Origin: Danxiaibacter flavus
GTDB lineage: Bacteria > Bacteroidota > Bacteroidia > Chitinophagales > Chitinophagaceae
Length of the DNA: 64,000 bases
NCBI RefSeq assembly: GCF_041060425.1
Contig: NZ_JAULBC010000002.1
Coordinates: forward strand, 682,001 to 746,000
Direction of reading: 5' to 3'
The notes beneath the pieces are model-generated. The model was not told the origin of the DNA, searched no databases, and saw only the letters and a list, made by a program, of their open reading frames with translations. Shown here piece after piece: positions 12,195 through 21,502 of the stretch (position 1 is its first letter; each line of letters begins with the position of its first letter). The translations under genes and the position numbers were made by a program.

Positions 12195-12722
12195 CTATTC
12201 AGCTGCTGGTTCTGCAGTAGCGCCTTCAGCCTGTTTTTCGTGGTGGTGCAACAAAGCAGCCAGAACACGTTTAGCAGGAGACTGCAACAAGCCGATAACT
12301 TCGCCGATAAGCTCGTTCTTCGTCTTGATCTGAGTTAATGCTTTCAGGTTATCGTCACCAGCATAGATATCGCCGTTGATGAAAGCTGCTTTTAACTCAG
12401 GTTTTGTACCGTTGCTATCCTTACGGAAACCTGCTAAAATCAAAGCTGGTTCTTTAGGATTTTCAGAGAACATCAACGCAGTTACGTTGTGCAGAGAATC
12501 ATAAACGCCAGAATATTTTTCAGCGTCGATTGATTCAAGCGCCTTGCGGATCAAAGTGTTTTTAGCCACTTTCATTTCCACTTGCTTATCAAAACAAGCA
12601 CGGCGTAATTTTGTGATCTGTGCTACTGTTAAAGATTCTGTATCTGTAACGTAGAAGTTATTGTACTGACTGAATTTCTCTTTCAGAACTTCAATCACCT
12701 CATTTTTTTGATCTTTGGTCAT
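12195..12722 (-). CDS. rplJ: 50S ribosomal protein L10
   Basis: The 175-residue protein begins MTKDQKNEVIEVLKEKFSQ and contains FYVTDTESLTVAQITKLRRA and VAKNTLIRKALE, as expected for L10, the base of the ribosomal stalk that binds 23S rRNA and L7/L12 dimers. The Ala/Glu-rich tail (EGATAEPAAE) is common in Bacteroidota. It lies 48 bases after rplA. In many bacteria the L10-L12 complex represses its own mRNA; no such leader can be identified with confidence in this short gap. Confidence 0.97.
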   Translation of the reverse strand: MTKDQKNEVIEVLKEKFSQYNNFYVTDTESLTVAQITKLRRACFDKQVEMKVAKNTLIRKALESIDAEKYSGVYDSLHNVTALMFSENPKEPALILAGFRKDSNGTKPELKAAFINGDIYAGDDNLKALTQIKTKNELIGEVIGLLQSPAKRVLAALLHHHEKQAEGATAEPAAE

Positions 12723-12770
12723 AACTAACTTTTAAGAACCCGGGTCATCTCCCTTTCAGGATCACCAGGA

Positions 12771-13466
12771 TTAGTTCATTAATGCTTTTGTTTCAATTGT
12801 AATACCGGGGCTCATTGAGCTTGCCATGCTAACACCTTTCAGGTAGATACCTTTAGCTGCAGATGGTTTCAGCTTAATGATGGCGTTAACCAGTTCTGTA
12901 GCGTTTGCAGCAATTTTATCAGCAGAGAAAGATACACGGCCGATAGAAGCGTGAACAATACCAGCTTTGTCAACTTTGAAAGCGATTTTACCGCCTTTTA
13001 CTTCATTAACAGCAGCTGCTACATCGTTGGTAACAGTACCGGTTTTAGGGTTTGGCATCAGGTTACGAGGACCTAACACTTTACCTAATTTACCTATTTT
13101 AGGCATTACTGCAGGCGTAGCGATGATAACATCGATATCTGTCCAGCCGCCTTCAATTTTTTGGATGAACTCATCCAAGCCAGCGAAGTCAGCGCCTGCT
13201 GCAGTAGCATCAGCAACTTTATCAGGAGTACAAAGAACTAATACACGTTTTGTTTTACCAGTACCGTGAGGTAAGGTTACAGTACCACGAACCTGCTGAT
13301 CAGCTTTCTTAGGATCAACTCCCAGGCGGATGTGCAGATCCACAGAAGCATCAAACTTAGTGGTATTGATATCTTTAACAAGAGCAGATGCGTCTTTTAA
13401 AGAGTAGATTTTATTTTTATCGATTTTCGCGTCCGCTACTTTTCTTTTTTTGGTAATTTTTGCCAT
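12771..13466 (-). CDS. rplA: 50S ribosomal protein L1
   Basis: The 231-residue protein shows the L1 fold motifs VDLHIRLGVDPKKADQQVRG, TVTLPHGTGK, and the signature MPKIGKLGKVLGPRNLMPNPK with GTVTNDVA. It binds 23S rRNA at the L1 stalk and usually also regulates the rplK-rplA mRNA. It follows rplK with a 24-base gap and precedes rplJ, so it is in the same transcription unit. Confidence 0.98.
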   Translation of the reverse strand: MAKITKKRKVADAKIDKNKIYSLKDASALVKDINTTKFDASVDLHIRLGVDPKKADQQVRGTVTLPHGTGKTKRVLVLCTPDKVADATAAGADFAGLDEFIQKIEGGWTDIDVIIATPAVMPKIGKLGKVLGPRNLMPNPKTGTVTNDVAAAVNEVKGGKIAFKVDKAGIVHASIGRVSFSADKIAANATELVNAIIKLKPSAAKGIYLKGVSMASSMSPGITIETKALMN

Positions 13467-13490
13467 TTCAATTCAGTTTTAGGAGTTTAA

Positions 13491-13934
13491 TTAATTGTCC
13501 CAGGGAGCGGCACCTTCAACATTAAGACCCATAGAACGGGCAGTACCTGCAACCATTTTCATCGCGCTTTCAATTGTAAAGCAGTTAAGATCAGGCATCT
13601 TGTCTTTAGCGATAGCTTCAACCTGAGCCCAGGTAACTTTACCTACTTTAGCACGATTGCTTTCTTTAGAACCTTTCTGAATTTTTGCGGCTTCCATTAA
13701 CTGAACAGCAGCTGGAGGAGTTTTGATAACAAAGTCGAAAGACTTGTCAGTATAAACTGTGATTAAAACAGGAAGTACTTTTCCCATTTTATCCTGAGTT
13801 CTTGCATTGAACTGTTTGCAGAACTCCATGATGTTAACACCCTTACTACCAAGGGCAGGACCTACCGGAGGCGCAGGATTGGCTTGACCGCCTTTTACCT
13901 GCAACTTTACGAAACCAGAGATTTCTTTTGCCAT
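13491..13934 (-). CDS. rplK: 50S ribosomal protein L11
   Basis: The 147-residue protein begins AKEISGFVKLQVKGGQANPA and contains PPVGPALGSKGVNIMEFCKQ and TIESAMKMVAGTARSMG, all standard for L11, which binds the GTPase-associated region of 23S rRNA. It is the first gene of the rplK-rplA-rplJ-rplL operon. nusG, secE and tRNA genes, which usually precede rplK, are not present; instead a divergent oxidoreductase gene lies upstream. Its promoter is at 14032-14061. Confidence 0.98.
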   Translation of the reverse strand: MAKEISGFVKLQVKGGQANPAPPVGPALGSKGVNIMEFCKQFNARTQDKMGKVLPVLITVYTDKSFDFVIKTPPAAVQLMEAAKIQKGSKESNRAKVGKVTWAQVEAIAKDKMPDLNCFTIESAMKMVAGTARSMGLNVEGAAPWDN

Positions 13935-14031
13935 TGTCTACAATTTAATTGGTTCAAACGTCTTTCAGCTTTTATAGCTTCCTGACTCCCAAATTCAATT
14001 ATTCTTACTAAAAAAGAACTTTTTGGGGACG

Positions 14032-14061
14032 CAAAGGTAGTAAAAGGATTGGAAAAAACAA
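14032..14061 (-). promoter_or_regulatory. rplK operon promoter
   Basis: Minus-strand TTG (14061-14059), a 19-base spacer and TACCTTTG (14039-14032) match the Bacteroidota promoter consensus. It predicts a leader of roughly 90 bases before the rplK ATG, which could hold the L1-binding autoregulatory site. Confidence 0.78.
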
Positions 14062-14080
14062 GAAGGAAATCATTTTTATG

Positions 14081-14147
14081 TAAGATGTACCGCGAATATG
14101 TACGATGTACGATTTTGGATGTACGATTTTAGGTGTACGATATGGGT
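14081..14147 (+). repeat. Heptamer array (GTACGAT family)
   Basis: Units GTACGAT and ATGTACGAT-type variants recur six times with 7-base or 13- to 14-base spacing (GTACGATGTACGATTTTGG, then twice more). It lies between the divergent rplK and oxidoreductase genes. The same word family is at 32015-32048, 35429-35462, 46889-46972 (inverted) and 53321-53366. Confidence 0.85.
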
Positions 14148-14209
14148 CAAGTGCATGTTCCTATAACTCAACTCAATAAAAATGATTACTTTAAAGCATC
14201 AAAGATATA

Positions 14210-14884
14210 ATGATGGCAACATACCGCTTAGAAATTCAGGAAATCATTCCCAGAACACACAATGTTAGAACTTACAGGTTTGAAAAACCTGCTGGTTTTC
14301 AATTTGTTCCGGGACAGGCGGCCGACGTCTCACTCCTTAAGGAAGGTTGGGAAAAAGAAGTACGGCCTTTTACATTTACCTGTCTCCCATCAGCCGGCTA
14401 TCTGGAATTCACCATTAAATCTTACACGGATCATAATGGAGTGACCAACGAGCTGTTTCATGCCCAAACGGGCGATCACCTGGAAATTTCCGATGCCTGG
14501 GGTGCCATTGAATACAAAGGTGAAGGTACTTTTATTGCGGGCGGCGCGGGTGTAACGCCTTTTATTGCCATTTTCAGATACCTGAAAGAGACAAGCCAGC
14601 TTGGCAATAATAAATTGCTATTTTCCAACAAGACTTCAAAGGACATTATTTTAAAGGAGGAGTTTGAGGAAATGCTTGGAGACAATTTTGTCAATATCAT
14701 TACAAATGAGACTGTAAGCAGCCCGTTAATTACAGGAAGAATTAATAAGGAATACCTGACACAACATATAAAGGATTTCTCGCAGCATTTTTATGTATGC
14801 GGCCCGGATGCTTTTACCGAAAGTATTTTACAGGCGTTAAAAGAATTAGGGGCAAATGCAGAAGCCCTTGTCTTCGAAAAATAA
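14210..14884 (+). CDS. Flavodoxin/ferredoxin reductase-like FAD oxidoreductase
   Basis: The 224-residue product has the ferredoxin-NADP reductase fold: an N-terminal FAD-binding barrel with RPFTFTCLP (the RxYS/T-type FAD motif) and an NAD(P)-binding half with GGAGVTPFIAIFRYL and HFYVCGPDAFTESILQAL. It lacks an iron-sulfur domain, so it is a stand-alone reductase that passes electrons between NAD(P)H and an unknown carrier. Two ATGs in a row occur at the start (14210 and 14213). It is monocistronic and faces a convergent lipoprotein gene. The exact partner cannot be inferred. Confidence 0.86.
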   Translation: MMATYRLEIQEIIPRTHNVRTYRFEKPAGFQFVPGQAADVSLLKEGWEKEVRPFTFTCLPSAGYLEFTIKSYTDHNGVTNELFHAQTGDHLEISDAWGAIEYKGEGTFIAGGAGVTPFIAIFRYLKETSQLGNNKLLFSNKTSKDIILKEEFEEMLGDNFVNIITNETVSSPLITGRINKEYLTQHIKDFSQHFYVCGPDAFTESILQALKELGANAEALVFEK

Positions 14885-14890
14885 AAAATG

Positions 14891-14914
14891 GGCTTACAAT
14901 TTTAGTTGTAAGCC
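14891..14914 (-). terminator. Terminator between convergent genes
   Basis: GGCTTACAA (14891-14899) and TTGTAAGCC (14906-14914) form a perfect 9-base stem with a 6-base loop. The T-run (CATTTTTTAT) is on the minus strand, so it mainly ends the lipoprotein transcript from the right. Confidence 0.8.
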
Positions 14915-14922
14915 TACTGTCT

Positions 14923-15858
14923 TTACTGGTGAGGCAATGTAAATATGATGCTTATTTTTTTCGTCTCCTTTGAATCTGTGAAACCTAACCCAACAAACTG
15001 AAATATTTTGTCCTTTCCTTTAAAGGTCACAGTTAATTGGCCATCAACAGCGCGATATCCATGATAAGAACCTGTTGAACCATTGTATTGCCATAGACGG
15101 GGTATCACCTGGTTTTCAGCAGTAAAACTTCCGTTAACAACTTTGTAAACAGCGGCCGGCAAGGTATTACTTCCCGGAAACGACAATACTATCTGGTCAT
15201 CTCCATCCGGAGATTCTACGGTAACCACATAATCTCCGCTTAACTCGTCTTTACCAGCGTATACTGTATCAATAACAACCGGAGCTCCGTTGATTGTCCA
15301 ATCGGCAGATTCACTTCCGGACTGGCCTGGTTTCGGAGATTTGCCGCCCGAAACATTGAAATATGCTTTCACTGAGCCGGATGTTATCTTCATCGTTTTG
15401 TGTGTTCTCTTATCCAGCAATACTGCTTTATAGTTTCCTTCAATTACCGAGTCTGTGATCTTTGTTATCTCAAAACTGCAGGAGCCGGAATCTTTATATG
15501 ACGCATAATAAGCCGTATCATTCTGATATACGATGTAAGACCGGCCATACAGCGATGTATAAGCATCTGCTATAAAATGTTTTTCCCTCGTGCTTATCAT
15601 AATACTTAGTATACTGCCTGATGCGTCTGTTCCCTGGATAATGATAGAGTTAACACCGTCGCTGCTTGTTTTGTAAGCAGTATCGATAGTTCCGCCAAAA
15701 GCTGCGTCTGATATTCTGAAGGCCCAGTTATTTGCGGGCACGGGAATACCTGAAGGAACAGCGTTTTCTGATTGAACATCTACCTGTTTGGTGCAGGCCA
15801 CAAATCCTAATAAAAAACAACAGGCCAGAACAAGGGCTGATAGGCTTTTTGTTTTCAT
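14923..15858 (-). CDS. Lipoprotein, paralogue of the gene at 16253
   Basis: The ATG at 15858 is chosen because it begins a clean lipoprotein signal (MKTKSLSALVLACCFLLGFVAC, Cys at about residue 22); an ATG 16 codons upstream would add an unrelated tail. The mature protein (about 290 residues) is beta-rich and of unknown function. It shares with the next gene the segments NWAFRISDAAFGGTIDTAY, GVNSIIIQGTDASGS, YTSLYGRSYIVYQ, YYASYKDSGS and FEITKITDSVIEGNYKAVLL, so the two arose by duplication. The C-terminal thirds are more diverged. It is probably exported to an outer membrane leaflet; no catalytic motif is visible. Confidence 0.85.
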   Translation of the reverse strand: MKTKSLSALVLACCFLLGFVACTKQVDVQSENAVPSGIPVPANNWAFRISDAAFGGTIDTAYKTSSDGVNSIIIQGTDASGSILSIMISTREKHFIADAYTSLYGRSYIVYQNDTAYYASYKDSGSCSFEITKITDSVIEGNYKAVLLDKRTHKTMKITSGSVKAYFNVSGGKSPKPGQSGSESADWTINGAPVVIDTVYAGKDELSGDYVVTVESPDGDDQIVLSFPGSNTLPAAVYKVVNGSFTAENQVIPRLWQYNGSTGSYHGYRAVDGQLTVTFKGKDKIFQFVGLGFTDSKETKKISIIFTLPHQ

Positions 15859-16217
15859 GGTGTAATTAAAAATGAGCGAATAGAATATCGCCTTTCGCGT
15901 CATCAAACTTTTAATTAGAAAATGATGTTTATTCGGTTATCCGGATAGAGAACAATCATTTTTACACAGGAATTGAGAAGGGGTCTTTTACAAACAGAAT
16001 AGGATCAGAGGAATAAAAAGGAGTATTGAGATTTAATTACTTTTCATGTAGAGTAATGTCGGCGGATGTGCATCCGTTCCGCTCATAACAAGAATGATAT
16101 TGCAAATAAAAAGAAAATATTTGGTTACAGGCAATTAATTTTTGATTGGTTTATAGCACATTCCATTTATCACAACGGCTTTTCTTATACCGGGAACGCT
16201 TAAACCAAATATGCTTT
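15859..16217. other. Non-coding stretch between lipoprotein genes
   Basis: About 360 AT-rich bases between the two paralogous lipoprotein genes. I see no gene and no full promoter match. The terminator of the upstream gene closes it on the right, so the two genes appear to be separate transcription units and a promoter for the gene at 15858 must lie here. Confidence 0.5.
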
Positions 16218-16254
16218 AAATAAAAATCCCGGTTTCTAACCGGGATTTTTATTT
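16218..16254 (-). terminator. Terminator overlapping a stop codon
   Basis: A perfect inverted repeat of about 17 bases per arm around TCCCGGTT-TCT-AACCGGGA with A/T tails forms a strong intrinsic terminator. It overlaps the stop codon of the lipoprotein gene (16253-16255). Its symmetry lets it act in both directions. Confidence 0.88.
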
Positions 16255-17203
16255 AAAACTTTGGAGCGGTAAAAGTAATGCTGACTATTTTATGCTCTTC
16301 GTCAGCAGCGAAATCCATGTTAGAAAATTGCAATACTTTTTTGCCGTCAACAGTCGACACTTTTATCGTTCCTTCCTTTGGACCAAATTCGTAATAACTA
16401 TTATCTCCAAGAGATTTGTATATTACCGCATCAACATCAAATTCGCCCATTTCGCCCCCGTTCTTTATAGTGTAAATGCCATCCTCAAGAGGCTTATCCC
16501 TTTGAAAAATTACCTCAAGCCAGTAATCAGCATTTGGCGACTCTACCGCCAGAACGTAATAAATATCCGCCCACCTTTTATCCCGGTATACCGTATCTAT
16601 TTGATAATAGTCATCATTAATTTTCCAGGCATGTGTTGGGTCATTATCTTCAGGTTCAGATGGAATTACAGGACCAACCGACCCGTTATTATTCGGCAAA
16701 TTCAACAAGGCCTTAATCGTTCCCGATTTGAGTGTAATCATTTTATGACTTGCCTTATCAAGCAGCACCGCCTTATAATTTCCTTCTATAACAGAATCTG
16801 TAATTTTTGTAATCTCGAATGTAAAGGAACCGGAATCTTTGTATGAAGCGTAATAAAAGGTATCCGTTTGAAAGGAGATAAAGGCTCTTCCATACAAAGA
16901 AGTGTAAGCGTCTTTTATGAACTTTTTTTCTTTAGTGCTAAGCATTATACTTATCAAATTTCCTGCAGTATCTGAACCCTGAATAACAATGTTATTAACG
17001 CCCTCACTGCTTACAGTGTATGCGGTATCAACTACCCCCGCAAATGAAGAGTCAGGCAATTGAAAACCCCAATTGCTTTCGGTTACATTTAAACCGGGAA
17101 GAACAGGTTTTTCTGGTTGAATATCCGCCACTTTCTGACAGGCGGTGAAAATCGTGAGCAGACTTATAACTAGTGTAAGGGTCACCAGGTTTTTTGTTTT
17201 CAT
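16253..17203 (-). CDS. Lipoprotein, paralogue of the gene at 14923
   Basis: The 316-residue product starts with a lipoprotein signal, MKTKNLVTLTLVISLLTIFTAC, with the modified Cys at about residue 22. The mature part matches its neighbour in the N-terminal two thirds (YTSLYGRAFISFQ, YYASYKDSGSFTFEITKITD, VIEGNYKAVLLDKASHK), while the C-terminal domain after about residue 190 differs. It is beta-rich with no recognised enzyme motif. The conserved first half and diverged second half suggest a shared scaffold with different binding surfaces. The function is unknown. Confidence 0.85.
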   Translation of the reverse strand: MKTKNLVTLTLVISLLTIFTACQKVADIQPEKPVLPGLNVTESNWGFQLPDSSFAGVVDTAYTVSSEGVNNIVIQGSDTAGNLISIMLSTKEKKFIKDAYTSLYGRAFISFQTDTFYYASYKDSGSFTFEITKITDSVIEGNYKAVLLDKASHKMITLKSGTIKALLNLPNNNGSVGPVIPSEPEDNDPTHAWKINDDYYQIDTVYRDKRWADIYYVLAVESPNADYWLEVIFQRDKPLEDGIYTIKNGGEMGEFDVDAVIYKSLGDNSYYEFGPKEGTIKVSTVDGKKVLQFSNMDFAADEEHKIVSITFTAPKF

Positions 17204-17329
17204 TGCGATACTTGTTAAATAAGCCGCAAAGAAAGTAAAATATTATGTTACATCTCATTAAAATATTATATCCAAAAAAATAATATTAATTCGAATTATA
17301 AACAGCGGCAACGGCAAACAATAAAATTC

Positions 17330-17337
17330 TAAGTTTG
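17330..17337 (+). promoter_or_regulatory. Candidate -7 element of the MFS gene
   Basis: TAAGTTTG matches TAnnTTTG and lies 21 bases upstream of the ATG at 17358. No clear TTG is found at the -33 position, so the call is moderate. Confidence 0.5.
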
Positions 17338-17357
17338 CCGGCCGAATTGATGAAGAT

Positions 17358-18713
17358 ATGTTTAGCAGAAAGAATGTTATTTTGATTGTTGCATCTACGG
17401 CAGTTTTCTTTGAAGCGTTAGATATTGCCATTCTTAACCTGGCCATTCCGCTGATTCGCACACAATTCCATTTGGAGAATGATGTGATGCAATGGTTGCA
17501 GACGGTATATGTACTACTCTATGGCGGTTTCCTGATAATGGGCGGCAAACTCTCTGATACCGTTGGAAGAAAGAAAGTTTTTGTTGCAGGGTCTGCACTG
17601 TTTCTGGTCACATCTCTTGGAGCCGGATTATCGTCATCGTTTGGTATGCTCGTTTTTTTCAGAGGTCTGCAAGGACTTGCTGCCGCGATGGTAATGCCCG
17701 CGGCTATGTCTATCATCACAAATACATTTACCGATCCCCGGGAAAGAAATAAAGCCATCAGTATATTTAGCTCCTTTGCAGCCGTTGGCTCAGGATGCGG
17801 TTTATCAGTCGGCGGAATTATTGCGACACACATGGGCTGGCAATGGGTATTCTTCATTAATGTTCCGGTTATTGCACTTGCCTTACTGCTCGCTTTAAAG
17901 TATATTGATAACGATCAACCCGCAAACCGGCCACCCGCCCCGGACGTGGTATCTGCGGTTTTGCTCATTATTGTAATATTGTTGCTTTCCTATATTGTGC
18001 ATGGGATGGGAGATATAAGTAACAATATTCTGCCTTTAAGCATCGCGGTGTTAGCAGCAGTATCCGGCGCAGCATTTTTTATCCGCCGTTCAAAAAAAAT
18101 CACATTACCATATATCGACTTTTCACTGTTTAAAGACACGCATACTATTGCAGGTAATGGTGTAACTATACTAATGGGTGCTATTTTTAGTGGTTATCTT
18201 TTTGCTGTGTCTTTAGTCTTTCAACAAAACATGCAATACACTGCCGCGCACGCAGGTCTTTTGTTATTTCCCTTCAGCATTTGCTCTGCGTTGGTTTCCA
18301 AATTTGTTGTCCCGGGTATTTTAAAAAAGTTATCGCTTGTAAAAACAAGTATTCTTGGCATGACATTGATGCTTACAGGGACTTTATTGTTGATATTATC
18401 CATGCAATTTCATTATAATCTTCCCTTATTGTTATTGTCAGCAGCCTGTATAACCGGAACCGGTATGTCTGTATCCTTTCCCGGATTAACTGTAATGAGC
18501 ATGCATCACATACCAACAGATCAACACGGGTTGGCAGCCAGTGTTTGTACAACATCTTATTTTTTGGGTGCCGGACTTGGACTTTCTATTTTGTCTTTAA
18601 TTATGCAGATAACCAAATCAGGCGAAAGCCTGAGTTATTTACCTGTTACCACTTTATCCTTTTACGCCTTTACAGGTATCCTTTGGCTGATTTCCATCCT
18701 TAAGAAAAAATAA
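17358..18713 (+). CDS. DHA2-type MFS drug transporter
   Basis: A 451-residue integral membrane protein with 12 to 14 predicted helices. The N-terminus, FFEALDIAILNLAIPLIRTQFH, matches the DHA2 motif D1, and GGKLSDTVGRKKVF is the MFS motif A between helices 2 and 3; GMLVFFRGLQGLAAAMVMPA and GWQWVFFINVP also fit the EmrB/QacA group. It probably exports drugs or metabolites using the proton gradient. It stands alone, divergent from a lipoprotein gene, without a neighbouring regulator or adaptor. The substrate is unknown. Confidence 0.9.
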   Translation: MFSRKNVILIVASTAVFFEALDIAILNLAIPLIRTQFHLENDVMQWLQTVYVLLYGGFLIMGGKLSDTVGRKKVFVAGSALFLVTSLGAGLSSSFGMLVFFRGLQGLAAAMVMPAAMSIITNTFTDPRERNKAISIFSSFAAVGSGCGLSVGGIIATHMGWQWVFFINVPVIALALLLALKYIDNDQPANRPPAPDVVSAVLLIIVILLLSYIVHGMGDISNNILPLSIAVLAAVSGAAFFIRRSKKITLPYIDFSLFKDTHTIAGNGVTILMGAIFSGYLFAVSLVFQQNMQYTAAHAGLLLFPFSICSALVSKFVVPGILKKLSLVKTSILGMTLMLTGTLLLILSMQFHYNLPLLLLSAACITGTGMSVSFPGLTVMSMHHIPTDQHGLAASVCTTSYFLGAGLGLSILSLIMQITKSGESLSYLPVTTLSFYAFTGILWLISILKKK

Positions 18714-19027
18714 ATGGTTAAAGGGCAATTGATGGAGGTCAATAACTTTTTATAAAAATTAAAAAGCTGAAAATTTCAACTTACTGTCTTTAGTAACTAG
18801 CAGTTAATCGGTTACAATTTTTTACGGTCAACATATGTCAATATAGTAGTATTAAAAAAATATTACATTAAACTTTTATCGCATTTTGCAATTTAAATTT
18901 GCACATCCAATATCCCTATGCTTTGCATATTCATGAAAGGCCTTAAATCAGTTTGTCTCCATTCTTCATGAATTATGCTTAGTCGAGTTTTCGAATTCTA
19001 ATATCCAATATTCTAAAAACCATTCCC
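18714..19027. other. AT-rich non-coding stretch
   Basis: A 314-base AT-rich gap between the MFS gene and the secreted esterase. I see no gene, terminator or exact promoter consensus; CTATGCTTTG near 18918 is only a near match to a -7 element. Confidence 0.5.
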
Positions 19028-21502
19028 ATGCAGAGAATTGTCTGTATTGCACTATGTGCGGTATTGTTACCGTTATGTGCCCTTTCAAAAAGAAATCCAT
19101 TTGCCCCATCGTCTGCTCCAACTGCATTTACTGCCACAGGTGGCGATACTAAAATCACACTTAACTGGAGCCAACCTTTGAACAATGGAGGCTCGGCTGT
19201 TACAAGCTACAAGATTTACCGCGGCACACGAGCGGGAGGATCAAAAAACCTCATTAAAACTGTCGCATCAACCGTCTACTCAATTATTGATGAAGGCAAG
19301 GTTAACGGCACCCAGTATTTTTACACCATCAAAGCCGTAAACCTAAGCGGCGATGGAGAATCTTCTCCTGAGGTAAATGCTATTCCGGGCGTGCAAACAG
19401 TTGATACGCTTCCCACGGCTACACCTCCCGGAAATATTTCAACACAGCAGCCGGTTACCGACACTTCTGGTCAGACTGCAACCACTCCGCCCCCTTCTTC
19501 AACCGACACTTTACCCACACCTCCGTCAACAGATACATCTGCTCCTGTAGTAACTCCACCTGCTACAGATACAACACAGGTGCCTTCGAAAGATTCAACA
19601 CAAATCCCAACAACAACACCCGAGCCAGACAATGGGGATTATACTACTACTTTCAACATTGTTTCAGGCAAAGCGAATCCATGGGATAGCACGGCCGTAG
19701 ATCAGCAAGGCTATATGTACACCCCTGCCGGGTATAATAATGGCAATAAAAGAAAATACCCGGCAATTATTTTCCTTCATGGCCTCGGTGAGGTAGGCAG
19801 AAACCAGGTTAAACTGCTGGTAAACGAAGGCCTTCCCTACCTGATCAATAACGGAATGAAGCCTGACAGTTGCCTGATCTTTTGTCCGCAATTGCCTTAT
19901 GGCAGCTGGACTAAAGCAAAGATTGAAGTTGCTATGAACTGGATCATCGCCAATTACAGAATTGACACGACCAGGATCTATGTTACCGGACTTTCACTCG
20001 GTGCAAACGGAACTTTTGAAGCACTGAAAGGTATTGGGAACAGGGTTGCTGCGGCTATTTCTTCCAATGGATTTAACAACGGACCTGCCAGCCTTACTAC
20101 TTCAAATTATAGCATGCTCTGGAATGTTCCCGTATTGTTTATAGGCGGAGATAAAGATGTAACCATCCCTTTTGATTACACAGACAAAACAACTATCCCT
20201 GTCGTGACCTCGGTATATTACAGCAATGCCAGAAAAGATCCAACCCTCATTCCAATGGAACTTCTATGTATTAAAGGAGGCACACACAGTAGAAATGTGT
20301 GGAACGACAACTGCTACGATATTTCAAAAGCACCTTTCAATTTTATCAACTGGTTTTTGCAATACAGCAAGGATAAAGCATACACAGCAACAAGACAGGT
20401 AGAGTTGATGGAAAGGTTTGTATCATTAAAAAAGTTTGACCAGGCATTGTTTAAATACCAAACAGCACTAACCTATGTAAATCAGTTAGCGGCCGGAGAT
20501 GATAAAACAAAGCTAAGCGACAGGCTTGCAAATGCCTGTTTACAGTTAAACAACGCCGGCAAAAGGTATATTATTAAGTTCGGCAATAGTGTTACAGATG
20601 CATCCTATAACTATTTACTAAACGGCGCAACCGGACAAACAGTTTCCGCGCTAAAGGATATGACAAGCAAGCAGACTTCAACCTACAAATTCACCATTAC
20701 AAAACAGGCGAGCACAACTACGTCGTTTACTACTGACAACACCGTCTTTAATCACAATTATCTCGGCCTTACAAAGGGCTTTTTGCAAAATGGATTTGTT
20801 GCAACGGCAGCTGGAGGTTGTTATGAATTCTCCGGACTGGATAATACGAAAACTTACAGACTGGTTGCATTCGGAGCTTATAACCACACCACTCCTTCAA
20901 CACCGGCAGACCTGACTATTGTTGTTGACAGCACCGTAAAAACATTATTCACCAACACTACTTCTGTTAACTGGATTGAATTTAGCAATATTAAGCCAGT
21001 GCAAGGAAAAGTAACATTTATGGTCAAAGGATCGCCCTCTTATAAGAATGTTGATCTGGTTAGCAAAACTGAAACCGGTTCCAGTCAAACAACAGCATCC
21101 AACATTGTTGGCTATAATTACAACGCGTATATTAACGGGGTAATGCTGGTTGAAAACCCACCCACCGCTTCAACCACACAAAGAACTATGCTTATGCAAC
21201 AAAGACAAACGCTGGAGGCGGCGGTACCAGCAGTTGCTAAAGAAGAAGTTTTACAAACCAGTATTTATCCTAATCCCGTTTCAGGTGGTGCATTAAATGT
21301 GCAGTTGGCATCTAATGTTAATGGCACAGCATCTGTTTCAGTATACAACATGGAAGGAAAATTAATGCGTATGCAATCTTTTCAAACCATCGGCAAAGGC
21401 AACCTGCTAACGCTTAATGTTAGCAATCTGCCCAAAGGTCTTTACCTGGCAAAAATTGCAGCAGCCGGATCTTTCGTAACACACAAAGTTGTTATTCAGT
21501 AA
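19028..21502 (+). CDS. Type IX secreted esterase with FN3 domain
   Basis: An 824-residue modular secreted protein. In order: signal peptide (1-20), a fibronectin type III domain (about 30-120, SAPTAFTATGGDTKITLNW to YFYTIKAVNLSGDGESSP), a Thr/Pro-rich linker (about 125-203), an alpha/beta-hydrolase domain (about 205-455), a beta-sandwich region with a possible carbohydrate-binding role (about 520-710), and a type IX sorting domain at the end (SIYPNPVSGGALNV, GLYLAKIAAAGSFVTHKVVIQ). The hydrolase has HGLG as oxyanion motif, nucleophile Ser323 in GLSLGA, an acid in GGDKD and a His in GGTHSRN, like feruloyl/acetyl-xylan esterase-type or phospholipase-type enzymes. It probably acts on plant polysaccharide or another polymer outside the cell. 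It is monocistronic. Confidence 0.9.
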   Translation: MQRIVCIALCAVLLPLCALSKRNPFAPSSAPTAFTATGGDTKITLNWSQPLNNGGSAVTSYKIYRGTRAGGSKNLIKTVASTVYSIIDEGKVNGTQYFYTIKAVNLSGDGESSPEVNAIPGVQTVDTLPTATPPGNISTQQPVTDTSGQTATTPPPSSTDTLPTPPSTDTSAPVVTPPATDTTQVPSKDSTQIPTTTPEPDNGDYTTTFNIVSGKANPWDSTAVDQQGYMYTPAGYNNGNKRKYPAIIFLHGLGEVGRNQVKLLVNEGLPYLINNGMKPDSCLIFCPQLPYGSWTKAKIEVAMNWIIANYRIDTTRIYVTGLSLGANGTFEALKGIGNRVAAAISSNGFNNGPASLTTSNYSMLWNVPVLFIGGDKDVTIPFDYTDKTTIPVVTSVYYSNARKDPTLIPMELLCIKGGTHSRNVWNDNCYDISKAPFNFINWFLQYSKDKAYTATRQVELMERFVSLKKFDQALFKYQTALTYVNQLAAGDDKTKLSDRLANACLQLNNAGKRYIIKFGNSVTDASYNYLLNGATGQTVSALKDMTSKQTSTYKFTITKQASTTTSFTTDNTVFNHNYLGLTKGFLQNGFVATAAGGCYEFSGLDNTKTYRLVAFGAYNHTTPSTPADLTIVVDSTVKTLFTNTTSVNWIEFSNIKPVQGKVTFMVKGSPSYKNVDLVSKTETGSSQTTASNIVGYNYNAYINGVMLVENPPTASTTQRTMLMQQRQTLEAAVPAVAKEEVLQTSIYPNPVSGGALNVQLASNVNGTASVSVYNMEGKLMRMQSFQTIGKGNLLTLNVSNLPKGLYLAKIAAAGSFVTHKVVIQ

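Noticed and set aside
13935..14209. tRNA or nusG/secE upstream of rplK
   Set aside because: Looked for because of the usual gene order; only the promoter, GTACGAT heptamers and a divergent gene are present.
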